DNA from: an uncultured Lachnospiraceae bacterium
Lineage (GTDB): Bacteria > Bacillota > Clostridia > Lachnospirales > Lachnospiraceae
DNA: 64,000 bases
Direction: 5' to 3'
Assembly (NCBI GenBank): GCA_947586255.1
Contig: CANPXP010000001.1
Coordinates: 1 to 64,000 of the forward strand
Positions 1-9,826 of this stretch are shown here, in pieces (position 1 is the first letter of the stretch; the number at the start of each line of letters is the position of its first letter). Under the pieces are notes generated by a model that saw nothing but the letters and a program-made list of their open reading frames with translations, did not search any database and was not told the origin of the DNA. The position numbers were made by a program, and so were the translations under genes.

Positions 1-104
1 CAGACAGCATGAATTTATGCTGATGTTTATACCAAACAACAGCGCGGGGAATTTAGTGTGTTGTTAAGCAGTCATTAATTATACCGACATACAATAGAGA
101 AAAA

Positions 105-974
105 TTGATTTCACGTGCAATTGACAGTGCGCTTTCCCAGTCTTTTTCAGATCTTGAATTGATTATTGTTGATGACGGCTCTCAAGACAACACCAAAACC
201 GTGGTTGAAAAATATAAACTCGTTGACAAGAGAGTCATATATATCTATAAAGAAAATGGCGGGCAAAATTCGGCTCTGAATGTCGGGTTGAAATGTGCGC
301 GGGGAAAGTATATCGCTTTTTTGGATTCGGATGATTTTTGGCTGAGTGGGAAATTGGAAAAAGTTTATAATAAGTTTCAGGAAGATCAGGAGTTTGGCTT
401 GGTTTATCATCAAACGGGAATTATAAAACGAGGAGGAATCAAGCCAGGTAAGACCGCTTGTCTGGAAGGATATATTTATGGAAAGGTATTAAGACAAGAA
501 TTTTTGTCAGCGCCGACATCTTTGGCAGTGAAAAAAGAATGTATGGAGGAAGTACATGGATTTGATGAATGCTTTGTAATGTTTCAGGACGACGATATCT
601 GTTTTACTTTAACCAAAAGATATAAGGTGGGACTTGTTAAAGAAATTTTAAGTATTGTCGGTAGAGAGGCCGATCAGCGGGTTACCGGTGATTATTTAAA
701 AGCAGCACAGGATTATATGAAGCTAATTGATAAGTATCAGTATGATGTTGTGGAATACTGTGGAGAAGAAAAACTGGCTCAGATGTATTATAAAGCGGCA
801 ATTCGATGGGCGAAGGTGGGAAGAAAGGAGGAGGCGCGCAGCGCTTACCACAGTTATTCTACATATCAGAAGAGTGAAAAGAAATGGCATTTTCAGTGCT
901 TATATTACTGTTCACGCACATATATGACTTTAAAAAAAATAAAAAAGCATGTAGAAAAATTTATTTTTCATTAG
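105..974 (+). CDS. Glycosyltransferase family 2 (GT-A)
   Basis: SQSFSDLELIIVDDGSQDNTK, FLDSDD motif. Conserved N-terminus SLIIPTYNREKL is in frame upstream (from ~57) of the first usable start codon. Confidence 0.9.
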   Translation: MISRAIDSALSQSFSDLELIIVDDGSQDNTKTVVEKYKLVDKRVIYIYKENGGQNSALNVGLKCARGKYIAFLDSDDFWLSGKLEKVYNKFQEDQEFGLVYHQTGIIKRGGIKPGKTACLEGYIYGKVLRQEFLSAPTSLAVKKECMEEVHGFDECFVMFQDDDICFTLTKRYKVGLVKEILSIVGREADQRVTGDYLKAAQDYMKLIDKYQYDVVEYCGEEKLAQMYYKAAIRWAKVGRKEEARSAYHSYSTYQKSEKKWHFQCLYYCSRTYMTLKKIKKHVEKFIFH

Positions 975-1010
975 AAAATAAGACGAGAGAGTAAAGGTGA
1001 AAGAAAACGT

Positions 1011-1769
1011 ATGGAGACATTTCAGGATTATGCATACTACTATAATCTGATATATAGCGATAAAGACTATGCGAAAGAGGCTGAAACGGTTCGAAGAATT
1101 ATTGGCAGGCATCAAGCGGCGCCGGTTAAAAAAGTATTGGATATCGGCTGCGGTACGGGGAAGCATGACGTCTGTCTGCATAAGCTGGGGTATCAGGTCA
1201 AGGGCATAGATCTGAGTACGCAGATGGTAGAAATAGCCCGGCAAAACGCTGAGGGAATAGATGGCCTCGAATTTGAAGTCGGCAACGCGCAGGAATACAA
1301 AACGGATATAAAATATGACGCAGTGCTGTCGCTGTTTCATGTTATGAGTTATCAGAACGATAACGAACAGATTCTGGCTGCTTTTCAGACAGCGCATGAT
1401 GCTCTTGTGGGGGGAGGTATTTTCCTGTTCGATACGTGGTATGGTCCCGGAGTGTTGACTGACAGGCCGGCTGTGCGGGTAAAACGAGTGGAAGATGATC
1501 GCGTCAGCGTGGTCAGATATGCGTCTCCGGTTATGGAGCCTAACAGAAATATAGTGAATGTGAATTATGATATTCTGGTGATTGATAAGACAGACAGAAC
1601 GGTTAGAGAGATTAAGGAAGAACATAGAATGCGTTATTTTTTCCTGCCGGAAATCACCTTTTTTCTGCAATGTTCAGGCTTTGAACTGTTGGAATGTCTG
1701 GATGAATGTACGCTGGGAGAGACGGGATTTGAGTCGTGGACAAGCTATTTTGTCGCACGCAGAAAGTGA
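1011..1769 (+). CDS. Class I SAM-dependent methyltransferase
   Basis: VLDIGCGTGKHDVCLHKLGYQVKGIDLS motif I; FHVMSY. Confidence 0.9.
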   Translation: METFQDYAYYYNLIYSDKDYAKEAETVRRIIGRHQAAPVKKVLDIGCGTGKHDVCLHKLGYQVKGIDLSTQMVEIARQNAEGIDGLEFEVGNAQEYKTDIKYDAVLSLFHVMSYQNDNEQILAAFQTAHDALVGGGIFLFDTWYGPGVLTDRPAVRVKRVEDDRVSVVRYASPVMEPNRNIVNVNYDILVIDKTDRTVREIKEEHRMRYFFLPEITFFLQCSGFELLECLDECTLGETGFESWTSYFVARRK

Positions 1770-1774
1770 GAGAG

Positions 1775-2893
1775 ATGGAATTTATACCGGTAAACGAACC
1801 GCTGCTGAACGGCAATGAAAAGAAATATCTGAACGAGTGCATAGATACAGGCTGGATTTCTTCGGAGGGACCGTTTGTAAAACGGCTGGAAGAGGGAATG
1901 GCCGCCTATGTCGGGAGAAAGTATGCGAGCGCGGTCTGCAACGGGACGGCGGCGCTGGATCTGGCGGTAGAGGCGTTAGGACTGCAGCCGGGAGATGAAG
2001 TCGTCATGCCGGCGTTTACAATCATTTCCTGTGTTTTGTGCCTGGTCAGACGCGGGATCAAACCTGTGCTGGTGGATGCGGATGCCAATACCTGGAATAT
2101 GGATGTCAATCAGATTGAGTCGAAGATTACTCCCAAAACCAGGGCAATCATGGTTGTCCATATTTATGGGCTCCCGGTTGATATGGACGCGGTCATGCAG
2201 ATTGCAGAGAATCATGGGCTCATGGTAATTGAGGATGCTGCGGAGGCACACGGATTGGCATATCGGGGGAAAAAGTGCGGCAGTTTCGGCGATATCAGTA
2301 TCATGAGTTTCTATCCCAACAAGCATGTGACGACGGGAGAAGGCGGCATGGTTCTTACGGACGATGCAGGGCTGGCGGAGAGATGCGATTCCTTCAAGAA
2401 TCTTTGCCACAAACAGGGATATCGGTTCGTCCATGAAGAGCTGGGTTTCAATTATCGAATGTCTAATATCCAGGCGGCCGTGGGAGTGGCACAGCTGGAG
2501 AAGATAGAGGAGCATCTTGCCAGAAAGCGGGAAATCGGACATTTTTACCAGCAGGCATTCAGAGAGAATACAAGGTTTCAGAAGCCTTTAGAGGCCACGG
2601 AATATGCCAATAATATATACTGGGTATTTGGGTTGGTGATGCGGCCGGAAGACAAGAAGTCGGCGCGGGAGATTATGGCGGAGCTGGCTGATCAGGGTAT
2701 CGGCTGCAGACCGTTTTTTTACCCGATGCATCTGCAACCGGCTCTCCAAAAACTGGGTTTGTTTGCGGGAGAGCATTATCCGGTGGCGGAATGGCTGTAT
2801 GATAAGGGATTCTATATACCAAGCGGCTTGGCGCTGACGGACGAACAGATGGAGTACATAGCGAAAAAGGTGAACGAACTGGGAGAAAAATAA
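1775..2893 (+). CDS. DegT/DnrJ/EryC1/StrS PLP-dependent sugar aminotransferase
   Basis: CNGTAALDLAVEALGLQPGDEVVMPAFT...EDAAEAHG...SFYPNKHVTTGEGGM; start set to ATG 1775 (MEFIPVNEPLLNG). Confidence 0.93.
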   Translation: MEFIPVNEPLLNGNEKKYLNECIDTGWISSEGPFVKRLEEGMAAYVGRKYASAVCNGTAALDLAVEALGLQPGDEVVMPAFTIISCVLCLVRRGIKPVLVDADANTWNMDVNQIESKITPKTRAIMVVHIYGLPVDMDAVMQIAENHGLMVIEDAAEAHGLAYRGKKCGSFGDISIMSFYPNKHVTTGEGGMVLTDDAGLAERCDSFKNLCHKQGYRFVHEELGFNYRMSNIQAAVGVAQLEKIEEHLARKREIGHFYQQAFRENTRFQKPLEATEYANNIYWVFGLVMRPEDKKSAREIMAELADQGIGCRPFFYPMHLQPALQKLGLFAGEHYPVAEWLYDKGFYIPSGLALTDEQMEYIAKKVNELGEK

Positions 2894-2900
2894 AGCAGAT

Positions 2901-3962
2901 ATGAAGGTAAATATTATTAATACATCTTCGGGTTGGATATTGGAAAAATTTGCGGTAAGACTGCAGGAGGAATTGACCAATTTGGGGGTAGCCGCATCCA
3001 TCAACAGACATAGAGTAGAAAGCGCGGCGATCAATCATCATGTGATGTATGATTTTATTAATTTTGCGGGGCATCCTCATGATACCTTTATGATTACGCA
3101 TGTGGATCAAGACTGGCGCGTGCGGGTCTTACAGGACAGGCTGCGTCAATGTGGTATGGGAATATGTATGTCAGAGGAGACGATGAATACACTCACAACC
3201 TATGGATTGCCGCGCAAGAAATTGTGTTATATCAATCCGGCGCATGATCATGTGATGAAGGCCAAGAAATATGTTGTCGGACTGACACATAGAAGGCACA
3301 GCGAAACTGATTTCAGAAAGCGAGAAGAAATGCTGATTGATATAGCGCAGCAGATTTCGCCGGAACTGTTCAAATTTGTTATTATGGGTGACAGTTGGGA
3401 GAGTATAATCGATGAACTTCGGACATTAGGGTTTGAAGTTGATTATTACAATGAATTTATATATGATAAATACTTGGAAATTATGCCCAGTCTGGATTAC
3501 TATTTTTATTTTGGTATGGACGAAGGCTCTATGGGTTTTCTGGACGCGCTGGCAGCTGGCGTCAAGACGATAGTAACGCCGCAGGGCTATCACCTGGACG
3601 CCAGGGGAGGCATTACCTATGCCGGAGAGACCGTGGATGATTTTGTGCAGATCTTTCATGAGATAGAGGGAGAACGCAGAAAACTGATCGCGTCGGTTGA
3701 GGACTGGACATGGGAGAATTTTGCCAGAAAACACTTGGAGGTATGGCATTATCTGTTGGGGGATGTAGAGATGGCAGAACTGTATAAGAACAAGGGGCGG
3801 TACAAGGACGGTATTTTTTCAGTTTTCCCGGAGGACTATACTGTGCGGCCATACTTGCTTAAGGAACTTCAGAATCATAATTATATAAAGGCTTCTAAAA
3901 TAGCGGTTCAACGAAGCAAAGAGGTTGTGGAGGATTTTAAAAACAGGAAAAAAGGCTTATGA
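2901..3962 (+). CDS. Glycosyltransferase-like protein (GT-B/GT4-like), function unknown
   Basis: KKLCYINPAHD..., FYFGMDEGSMGFLDALAAGVKTIVTPQGYH resembles the GT-B donor-site region; stop overlaps the next ATG. Confidence 0.6.
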   Translation: MKVNIINTSSGWILEKFAVRLQEELTNLGVAASINRHRVESAAINHHVMYDFINFAGHPHDTFMITHVDQDWRVRVLQDRLRQCGMGICMSEETMNTLTTYGLPRKKLCYINPAHDHVMKAKKYVVGLTHRRHSETDFRKREEMLIDIAQQISPELFKFVIMGDSWESIIDELRTLGFEVDYYNEFIYDKYLEIMPSLDYYFYFGMDEGSMGFLDALAAGVKTIVTPQGYHLDARGGITYAGETVDDFVQIFHEIEGERRKLIASVEDWTWENFARKHLEVWHYLLGDVEMAELYKNKGRYKDGIFSVFPEDYTVRPYLLKELQNHNYIKASKIAVQRSKEVVEDFKNRKKGL

Positions 3963-5743
3963 ATAATATCAAAGCGCTGAAAAGAGTTGCTCTGCAACTG
4001 AATTATGTGATGAACCGCCGTCAGAAGATTGCGTCTGTCGGTGTGTTCGTCTGTATGTTGGTCGGCGCGGCGCTGGAGTTGCTGGGGGTGTCGGCGATCT
4101 ATCCGTTTTTGCAGACCATGCTGGAAATGGACAGCATACAGGATCAGTGGTACGGTCAGATTTTGCACAGAATAGCTCCTCAGGCGGGGGCGCGGACGAT
4201 ACTGATTGTGATCGGCGTCGGCGTTATGCTGGTTTTTGTCCTGAAAAATATTTTCATGGTTTACAGCGCGTATGTGCAGAATGCTTTTGCGGCCAAGCTG
4301 GAGAGGGAGATCGCGGTTAAACTGATGAACGCTTATCTCAAGCGGCCGTATGAGTTCTTCCTGAATACGAACAGCAGCGTGATTCTGCGAGGGGTAACGC
4401 AGGATGTGACTGGAGTATACAACATTCTTCTGTGCGTATTTACGATATTGGCGGAATCCCTGACAGTCACGGTATTGGGAGTATTTCTGCTCTTTCAGGA
4501 TTGGGCCATAGCGATTGGCGCGATGGCGCTTGCAACAGGAAGCATGTTGCTCATGACGCTTGGCATGAAGGGCAAGATGAAAAGGGCGGGTAAGGAGCAG
4601 AGGAAGGCTTCTGCCTTGAAATACCAGTATGGGAACCAGGCTGTCAATGGCATTAAAGAAATCACTGTTTTGGATCGTAAGGAACGCTTTGCGGGGCAGT
4701 TTGAGCGGGCGGCGCTTCTGGAACAGAGAGCACTCACGGTTTACGGTTTCCTGCACGCCTGCCCGGACCGCATCTTGGAGGGGGTCTGTATCGCGGGATT
4801 TATGGGAATTGTCTGCATCAGGGTGGCGGTGAGCGAGAGTCTGGAAGACTTCGTGCCGGTGTTGGGCGCGTTTGCGATGGGCGCCTTTCGCATACTGCCG
4901 TCGTTTTCAAAGATCGCTGATAGACTGAATACGATGGTCTTTCATCAGGATTCGCTGCAGGAGGTGACTGACAATCTGCGGGCGGTGGAGCGTGATGATT
5001 GGGGCTGGGAGAATGCGGAGACGCCGGCGGACAGAGAAGAACTGAGCTTTCACAAGGAGCTGTCCGTAGATCATGTGGACTGGCGCTATCTGCATGCGAA
5101 GGAGAACGTCCTGAAGGATGTCTCACTGACGATCAGCAAGGGGGAATCAGTGGCGTTTGTCGGCGCATCCGGCGCGGGCAAGACGACGCTAGCGGATATT
5201 ATTATGGGATTGTTGAAGCCGCAGTCGGGCACGGTCCGACTGGATGGTGTCGATATTTTCGGTTGTCCTCATCAGTGGAGCAAAGTTATCGGATACGTGC
5301 CGCAGTCCGTCTTTCTGATCGACGATACGGTCAGAGCCAACGTGGCATTTGGGCTGACGCGGGAAGAGATTCTGGACGACAAGGTGTGGGAGGCCTTGCG
5401 TCAGGCGCAGCTCGAAGAGTTTGTAAAAGGCCTGCCCGACGGGCTTGACACCATAGTGGGCGAGCGGGGCGTGAAGTTCTCTGGCGGACAGAGGCAGCGC
5501 ATCGCGATCGCCAGGGCGCTGTACGAGGATCCGGATATCCTGGTCCTGGACGAGGCGACTTCCGCGCTGGACACGGAGACGGAGACGGCAGTGATGGAGT
5601 CGATCGATATGCTGCGGGGTTCCAAGACGTTGATTATCGTGGCGCACAGATTGTCTACGATCAGGAATTGTGACAGAATCTATGAGATTGTGGACGGCGC
5701 TGCGGTGGAGAGAGATAAACAGGAGGTTCTGAACGGAGATTAA
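3959..5743 (+). CDS. ABC transporter, fused permease/ATPase (MsbA/PglK-like glycolipid flippase)
   Basis: N-terminal TM domain; Walker A GASGAGKTT, signature FSGGQRQRIAIARAL, Walker B ILVLDEATSALD. Confidence 0.93.
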   Translation: MNNIKALKRVALQLNYVMNRRQKIASVGVFVCMLVGAALELLGVSAIYPFLQTMLEMDSIQDQWYGQILHRIAPQAGARTILIVIGVGVMLVFVLKNIFMVYSAYVQNAFAAKLEREIAVKLMNAYLKRPYEFFLNTNSSVILRGVTQDVTGVYNILLCVFTILAESLTVTVLGVFLLFQDWAIAIGAMALATGSMLLMTLGMKGKMKRAGKEQRKASALKYQYGNQAVNGIKEITVLDRKERFAGQFERAALLEQRALTVYGFLHACPDRILEGVCIAGFMGIVCIRVAVSESLEDFVPVLGAFAMGAFRILPSFSKIADRLNTMVFHQDSLQEVTDNLRAVERDDWGWENAETPADREELSFHKELSVDHVDWRYLHAKENVLKDVSLTISKGESVAFVGASGAGKTTLADIIMGLLKPQSGTVRLDGVDIFGCPHQWSKVIGYVPQSVFLIDDTVRANVAFGLTREEILDDKVWEALRQAQLEEFVKGLPDGLDTIVGERGVKFSGGQRQRIAIARALYEDPDILVLDEATSALDTETETAVMESIDMLRGSKTLIIVAHRLSTIRNCDRIYEIVDGAAVERDKQEVLNGD

Positions 5744-5744
5744 C

Positions 5745-6446
5745 ATGAGATATCTGACAGTGATTCCCGCCAGGGGCGGGTCTAAGGGAATTCCCCTGAA
5801 AAACATATATCCGGTGAACGGCAAGCCCTTGCTGCTGTACTCGCTTGAGATGATCACACAGGTGCAGTTCGAAGGGGACGTCGCGGTCAGCACGGATTCG
5901 GAGAAAATTAAGCAGGTCGCGCGGACTGTGCCGGGCATCGAGATTGTGGACAGGCCGGCCGAGATCTCCGGGGACAAGGCCGGAACGGAATCCGCACTGT
6001 TACACGCGCTGGAGGTGATGGAGGCGCGCAGAGGCTACACCTATGACGCGGTTGTCACACTGCAGGCAACTTCGCCGCTTCGGACGCCGCAGATGGTGCG
6101 GGCATGCATGGAGCGGTACGAGGCGGACCGGGACAGATACGATGCGCTGCTCACGCTGACGGAGACGCGGATCGATTATTGGATCAAAGAAGGAGAAGGG
6201 CATTACCGACGGCTCTATCCCAACGCGCCGAGAAGAAGGCAAGACAGAGAGCCGATCTATATAGAGAACAGCGCGGTCTACATTACGGACAAGAACGCTT
6301 TGATTGAGACAAATTCGGTGTTGGGGCATTCGGTGAACGGTTATGTGATACCGGAACGGGAGGGCGTCGACATCAATGAGCCTGTCGATATTCTGCTCGC
6401 GGAGGAGCTGCTGCGGCAGATCGAAGAGGAGACAAGAAAAGGGTAG
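5745..6446 (+). CDS. neuA: CMP-nonulosonate (N-acylneuraminate) cytidylyltransferase
   Basis: IPARGGSKGIPLKNI, LQATSPLR, STDSEKI; adjacent to NeuB/NeuC homologues. Confidence 0.9.
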   Translation: MRYLTVIPARGGSKGIPLKNIYPVNGKPLLLYSLEMITQVQFEGDVAVSTDSEKIKQVARTVPGIEIVDRPAEISGDKAGTESALLHALEVMEARRGYTYDAVVTLQATSPLRTPQMVRACMERYEADRDRYDALLTLTETRIDYWIKEGEGHYRRLYPNAPRRRQDREPIYIENSAVYITDKNALIETNSVLGHSVNGYVIPEREGVDINEPVDILLAEELLRQIEEETRKG

Positions 6447-6459
6447 AGGAGGAACAGAT

Positions 6460-7491
6460 ATGCCGGTAATAACGATTGAAAACAGAAAGATCGGGGACGG
6501 TCAGCCGGTCTTTGTCATCGCCGAGGGGTGTGACAATCATATGGGAGACTTGGGGGCGGCGAAGGAGATGTGCCGTCTGGCGAAGCTGGCGGGAGCCGAC
6601 TGCATCAAGTTCCAGCACCATCTGCCGGACGAGGAGATGCTGCGGGATGTGCCGATGTCCTCCAATTTTGATATGCCGCTGTACGATTTCCTGAAGCTGC
6701 ATGCCCTGACACTGGACCAGCACGTGGAGTTGATGCGCTATTGCAGGGAGATCGGCATCATGTACCTGTGCACACCGTTCAGTCTGAAGGCGGCCTATGA
6801 ACTGAATGAGATCGGCGTGTCCGCCTTTAAGATCGGTTCCGGCGAGATGACGGATATCCCCACTCTGCGCGCTATCGCGAAGCTGGGTAAGCCGATGATT
6901 GTCTCTACGGGCATGTGCACGCTCGACGAAATCCGGAGAACTTATGACGCGCTGACGGAGGAGAAGGCGGAATTTGCCTTTACCAACTGCCTTTCGGAGT
7001 ATCCGCCCAAATACGAGGATGTGAATCTGGGCGTGATCGCCAGAATGAAGGAGGCGTTTCCGCAGGCAGTCATCGGACATTCCGATCATACGCCGGATCT
7101 GTATACATGTTATGCTGCTGCGGCCTTGGGAGCGGCGATCATCGAGAAACATGTGATCCTGAGCAAGCAGACGCCGGGGCCGGATCAGACCGTCTCGATC
7201 GACTTCGACGATCTCTATCATCTGGTGGACGGTATCCGCAAGATTGAGCTGGCCTCCGGTTCGGAGAAGGCGGTGCACAGGAATGAGGAGAGCATCAGAG
7301 AGTGGGCCTTCCGGAGTATTGTATCCCTGCGGGAGATTAGGGCTGGCGAGGTGATCACGCAGGATATGATTTGGTCGAAGCGGCCGGGGACGGGGATACC
7401 CTCTCATCGTATGGGCGAGGTGATCGGCAGGAAGGCGGCCAGAGATATTGCGTGCAACGTACTGATCCGGTGGGAGGATCTGGAAGGATAA
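6460..7491 (+). CDS. neuB: N-acetylneuraminate / nonulosonate synthase with SAF domain
   Basis: FVIAEGCDNHMGD, FKIGSGEMTDIPTL, VIGHSDHT; C-terminal SAF-like REIRAGEVITQDMI; start ATG 6460. Confidence 0.9.
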   Translation: MPVITIENRKIGDGQPVFVIAEGCDNHMGDLGAAKEMCRLAKLAGADCIKFQHHLPDEEMLRDVPMSSNFDMPLYDFLKLHALTLDQHVELMRYCREIGIMYLCTPFSLKAAYELNEIGVSAFKIGSGEMTDIPTLRAIAKLGKPMIVSTGMCTLDEIRRTYDALTEEKAEFAFTNCLSEYPPKYEDVNLGVIARMKEAFPQAVIGHSDHTPDLYTCYAAAALGAAIIEKHVILSKQTPGPDQTVSIDFDDLYHLVDGIRKIELASGSEKAVHRNEESIREWAFRSIVSLREIRAGEVITQDMIWSKRPGTGIPSHRMGEVIGRKAARDIACNVLIRWEDLEG

Positions 7492-7505
7492 AGGATGGAA
7501 AAGGA

Positions 7506-8654
7506 ATGACTGTGAAAAAGATAATGGTGATCACCGGCTCCAGGGGTGAGTGGGGATATATTCGACCGATTCTGCGACTGATAGACAGGCGGGATGATGT
7601 GAAGGCGGTACTGGTAGTGACCAATATGCACCTTTTGCCAGCTTTCGGGGATTCCTATAAGGAGATTGAGAACGACGGTTTTCACATCGATTACAAGGTG
7701 CACATGTCACTGGACGGATACAGTCACGTGACACAGGCGAAGTCGCTGGGTATCTTCTTAACCTCCCTGCCGGATATCATAGAGAATGAGAAGCCGGATT
7801 GGATTCTCCTTGCGGGAGATCGCGGTGAGCAGTTGATGGGAGCGATTGCGGGCGCATATACATACACGCCGGTCGCCCATATCCAGGCCGGGGAAGTGTC
7901 CGGCAATATCGACAACATGACGAGGCACGCCATAGGTAAGCTGACGCATCTGCATTTTGCGTCCAATCAGGACGCGGCCGACCGTTTGATCAGGCTGGGG
8001 GAGGAGCGGTTCAGAGTACACAATGTGGGTGCGCCGCAGATCGATGAGATGGTAGCGGCGCAGTATACGCCGCTTGAGGAGATCGAGGATAAGCTGTGTG
8101 TCCACCTGCGGGAGGGTTATCTGCTGGGCGTCATGCATCCCGTGACGGAGGAGGCCGATAAGGCGGAAATGCAGGCGGAGGTTTTCATCAGGGCGTTGAA
8201 TCATTTTCCGCTGCCCAAGATCATTATTCTGCCGAACAATGATGCCGGATCCAACGACGTGAAGCGGGCGATTCAGGAGCATCGGCAGGGTGAATATTAT
8301 ATGTACGCGAATCTTAAGCGGGAGGACTATCTGGGGCTCTTGAGAAATGCGAAATGTATCGTGGGCAATTCCAGCTCCGGGCTGTTGGAGGCGCCGACGT
8401 TCAAGGTCCCGGCGGTCAATATCGGAAGAAGGCAGAACCTGCGCTTCAGAGGCGTCAACGTGATCGACGTGCCGTTTGAGACAGACAAGATCATTGCGGC
8501 CATCGAAAAGGCCATGAGCGATGATTTCAGAAGCTATCTGGACAGAGAATGTGTCAATCCCTACGGCGATGGCCATTCCTCAGAGCGTATTCTGGAGCTT
8601 CTGCTCGAGACGCCGATCGATCAGACACTGCTTGTCAAGAAACTGACTTATTAG
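7506..8654 (+). CDS. neuC: UDP-N-acetylglucosamine 2-epimerase, hydrolysing type
   Basis: MVITGSRGEWGYIRPIL, LLAGDRGEQLMGA, HIQAGEVSGNID, CIVGNSSSGLLEAP; start ATG 7506. Confidence 0.9.
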   Translation: MTVKKIMVITGSRGEWGYIRPILRLIDRRDDVKAVLVVTNMHLLPAFGDSYKEIENDGFHIDYKVHMSLDGYSHVTQAKSLGIFLTSLPDIIENEKPDWILLAGDRGEQLMGAIAGAYTYTPVAHIQAGEVSGNIDNMTRHAIGKLTHLHFASNQDAADRLIRLGEERFRVHNVGAPQIDEMVAAQYTPLEEIEDKLCVHLREGYLLGVMHPVTEEADKAEMQAEVFIRALNHFPLPKIIILPNNDAGSNDVKRAIQEHRQGEYYMYANLKREDYLGLLRNAKCIVGNSSSGLLEAPTFKVPAVNIGRRQNLRFRGVNVIDVPFETDKIIAAIEKAMSDDFRSYLDRECVNPYGDGHSSERILELLLETPIDQTLLVKKLTY

Positions 8655-8657
8655 CGG

Positions 8658-9068
8658 ATGAAAAGAGGGTATGTTATGGATCTGGACAGATATTGCGTGA
8701 GAGAACGCTATACGATCAAAGAGGTTCTGGAACAGTTTGAGAGCGACAATCACAGAGTGGCTATCGTGACGACCGACTCCGGGAAGGTGATCGGCGTGGT
8801 CAGCCAGGGGGATATTCTGCGGGCGCTTTCCTCGGGGCGCAGTCTGTATACGCCTGTCAATCAGATTATACGGAATTCTTTTCTGCATCTGTACGAGAGA
8901 GATCTGGCCAAGGCGTATCCGATCTTTCGTAAGACGCAGATCAGCCTCCTGCCGGTGATCGACCAGGGCAGCAAGCTGGTGGATCTGATTACGATAGAGG
9001 ATATTTATGAGTATCTGGAATCGAAGCGGGAGAATATCTGCCGGGATGGAAACGGCGGGCGTAATTGA
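8658..9068 (+). CDS. Stand-alone CBS-domain pair protein
   Basis: IKEVLEQFESDNHRVAIVTTDSGKVIGVVSQGDILRAL ... ISLLPVIDQGSKLVDLITIEDI. Confidence 0.85.
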   Translation: MKRGYVMDLDRYCVRERYTIKEVLEQFESDNHRVAIVTTDSGKVIGVVSQGDILRALSSGRSLYTPVNQIIRNSFLHLYERDLAKAYPIFRKTQISLLPVIDQGSKLVDLITIEDIYEYLESKRENICRDGNGGRN

Positions 9069-9078
9069 GGAGACGAAA

Positions 9079-9762
9079 ATGTATCGGGTTGAGGATAAAT
9101 ATTGCTGCGGGGAGGCCGGGCTGCGGGCCCTGCAGAGCAGAGTGGACGCGGCGCTGCGTCCGGACGCCAACGAGAGCGGCGCGGACGGTTACAGCGTGGT
9201 CAGTCTGTACTTTGACGATCTGGCGGACACCTGTTATCAGGATACGCTGGACGGGAACGAAACGCGTGACAAATTCAGGATTAGGATATATAATAATTCT
9301 TTAGATGAAATCCGGCTGGAGGTCAAGAGGAAGAGAGATTCCAGAATCTATAAGAAATCTCGGCGCATCGATAGGGGAGAGATGGAGCTGCTTCTGAACG
9401 GGCAGTGCATCCCGGATGAAATGTCGGAGCGCGATCCGGCGACGCTGTTTAACCTTGCAATCCGGACACGCGGACTGCGACCTAAGATTATCGTGGCATA
9501 TGAGCGCAAGGCGTATGTGTATGGGCCGGGAAATACGAGAATCACGTTTGACAGACATGTCAGGGCCAGTGATCGCGTGGAGTATTTCGGACGGTCGGAT
9601 ATTGTGTATGATCCCCTGCGGGAGGATGACTGCGTGTTGGAAGTCAAGTATGACGAGTTTATGCCGGATTTTCTGCGGCAGCTGCTGGAGCTGGGAAATA
9701 TGCAGCAGGCGGTTTTCTCCAAGTATCAGCTGTGCAGAGAACTGTATCTGGATAAGGGATAG
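9079..9762 (+). CDS. VTC-domain (polyphosphate polymerase-like) protein
   Basis: YRVEDKYCC...VVSLYFDD...KFRIRIYN...RLEVKRKRD...VLEVKYDEFMPDFL; start ATG 9079. Confidence 0.85.
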   Translation: MYRVEDKYCCGEAGLRALQSRVDAALRPDANESGADGYSVVSLYFDDLADTCYQDTLDGNETRDKFRIRIYNNSLDEIRLEVKRKRDSRIYKKSRRIDRGEMELLLNGQCIPDEMSERDPATLFNLAIRTRGLRPKIIVAYERKAYVYGPGNTRITFDRHVRASDRVEYFGRSDIVYDPLREDDCVLEVKYDEFMPDFLRQLLELGNMQQAVFSKYQLCRELYLDKG

Positions 9763-9826
9763 CCTCTGGAGGGAGCCCGGTTTTCGCGGATCGGAGGCAA
9801 TATTACGGAAGAAAGGATAGGAGAAG

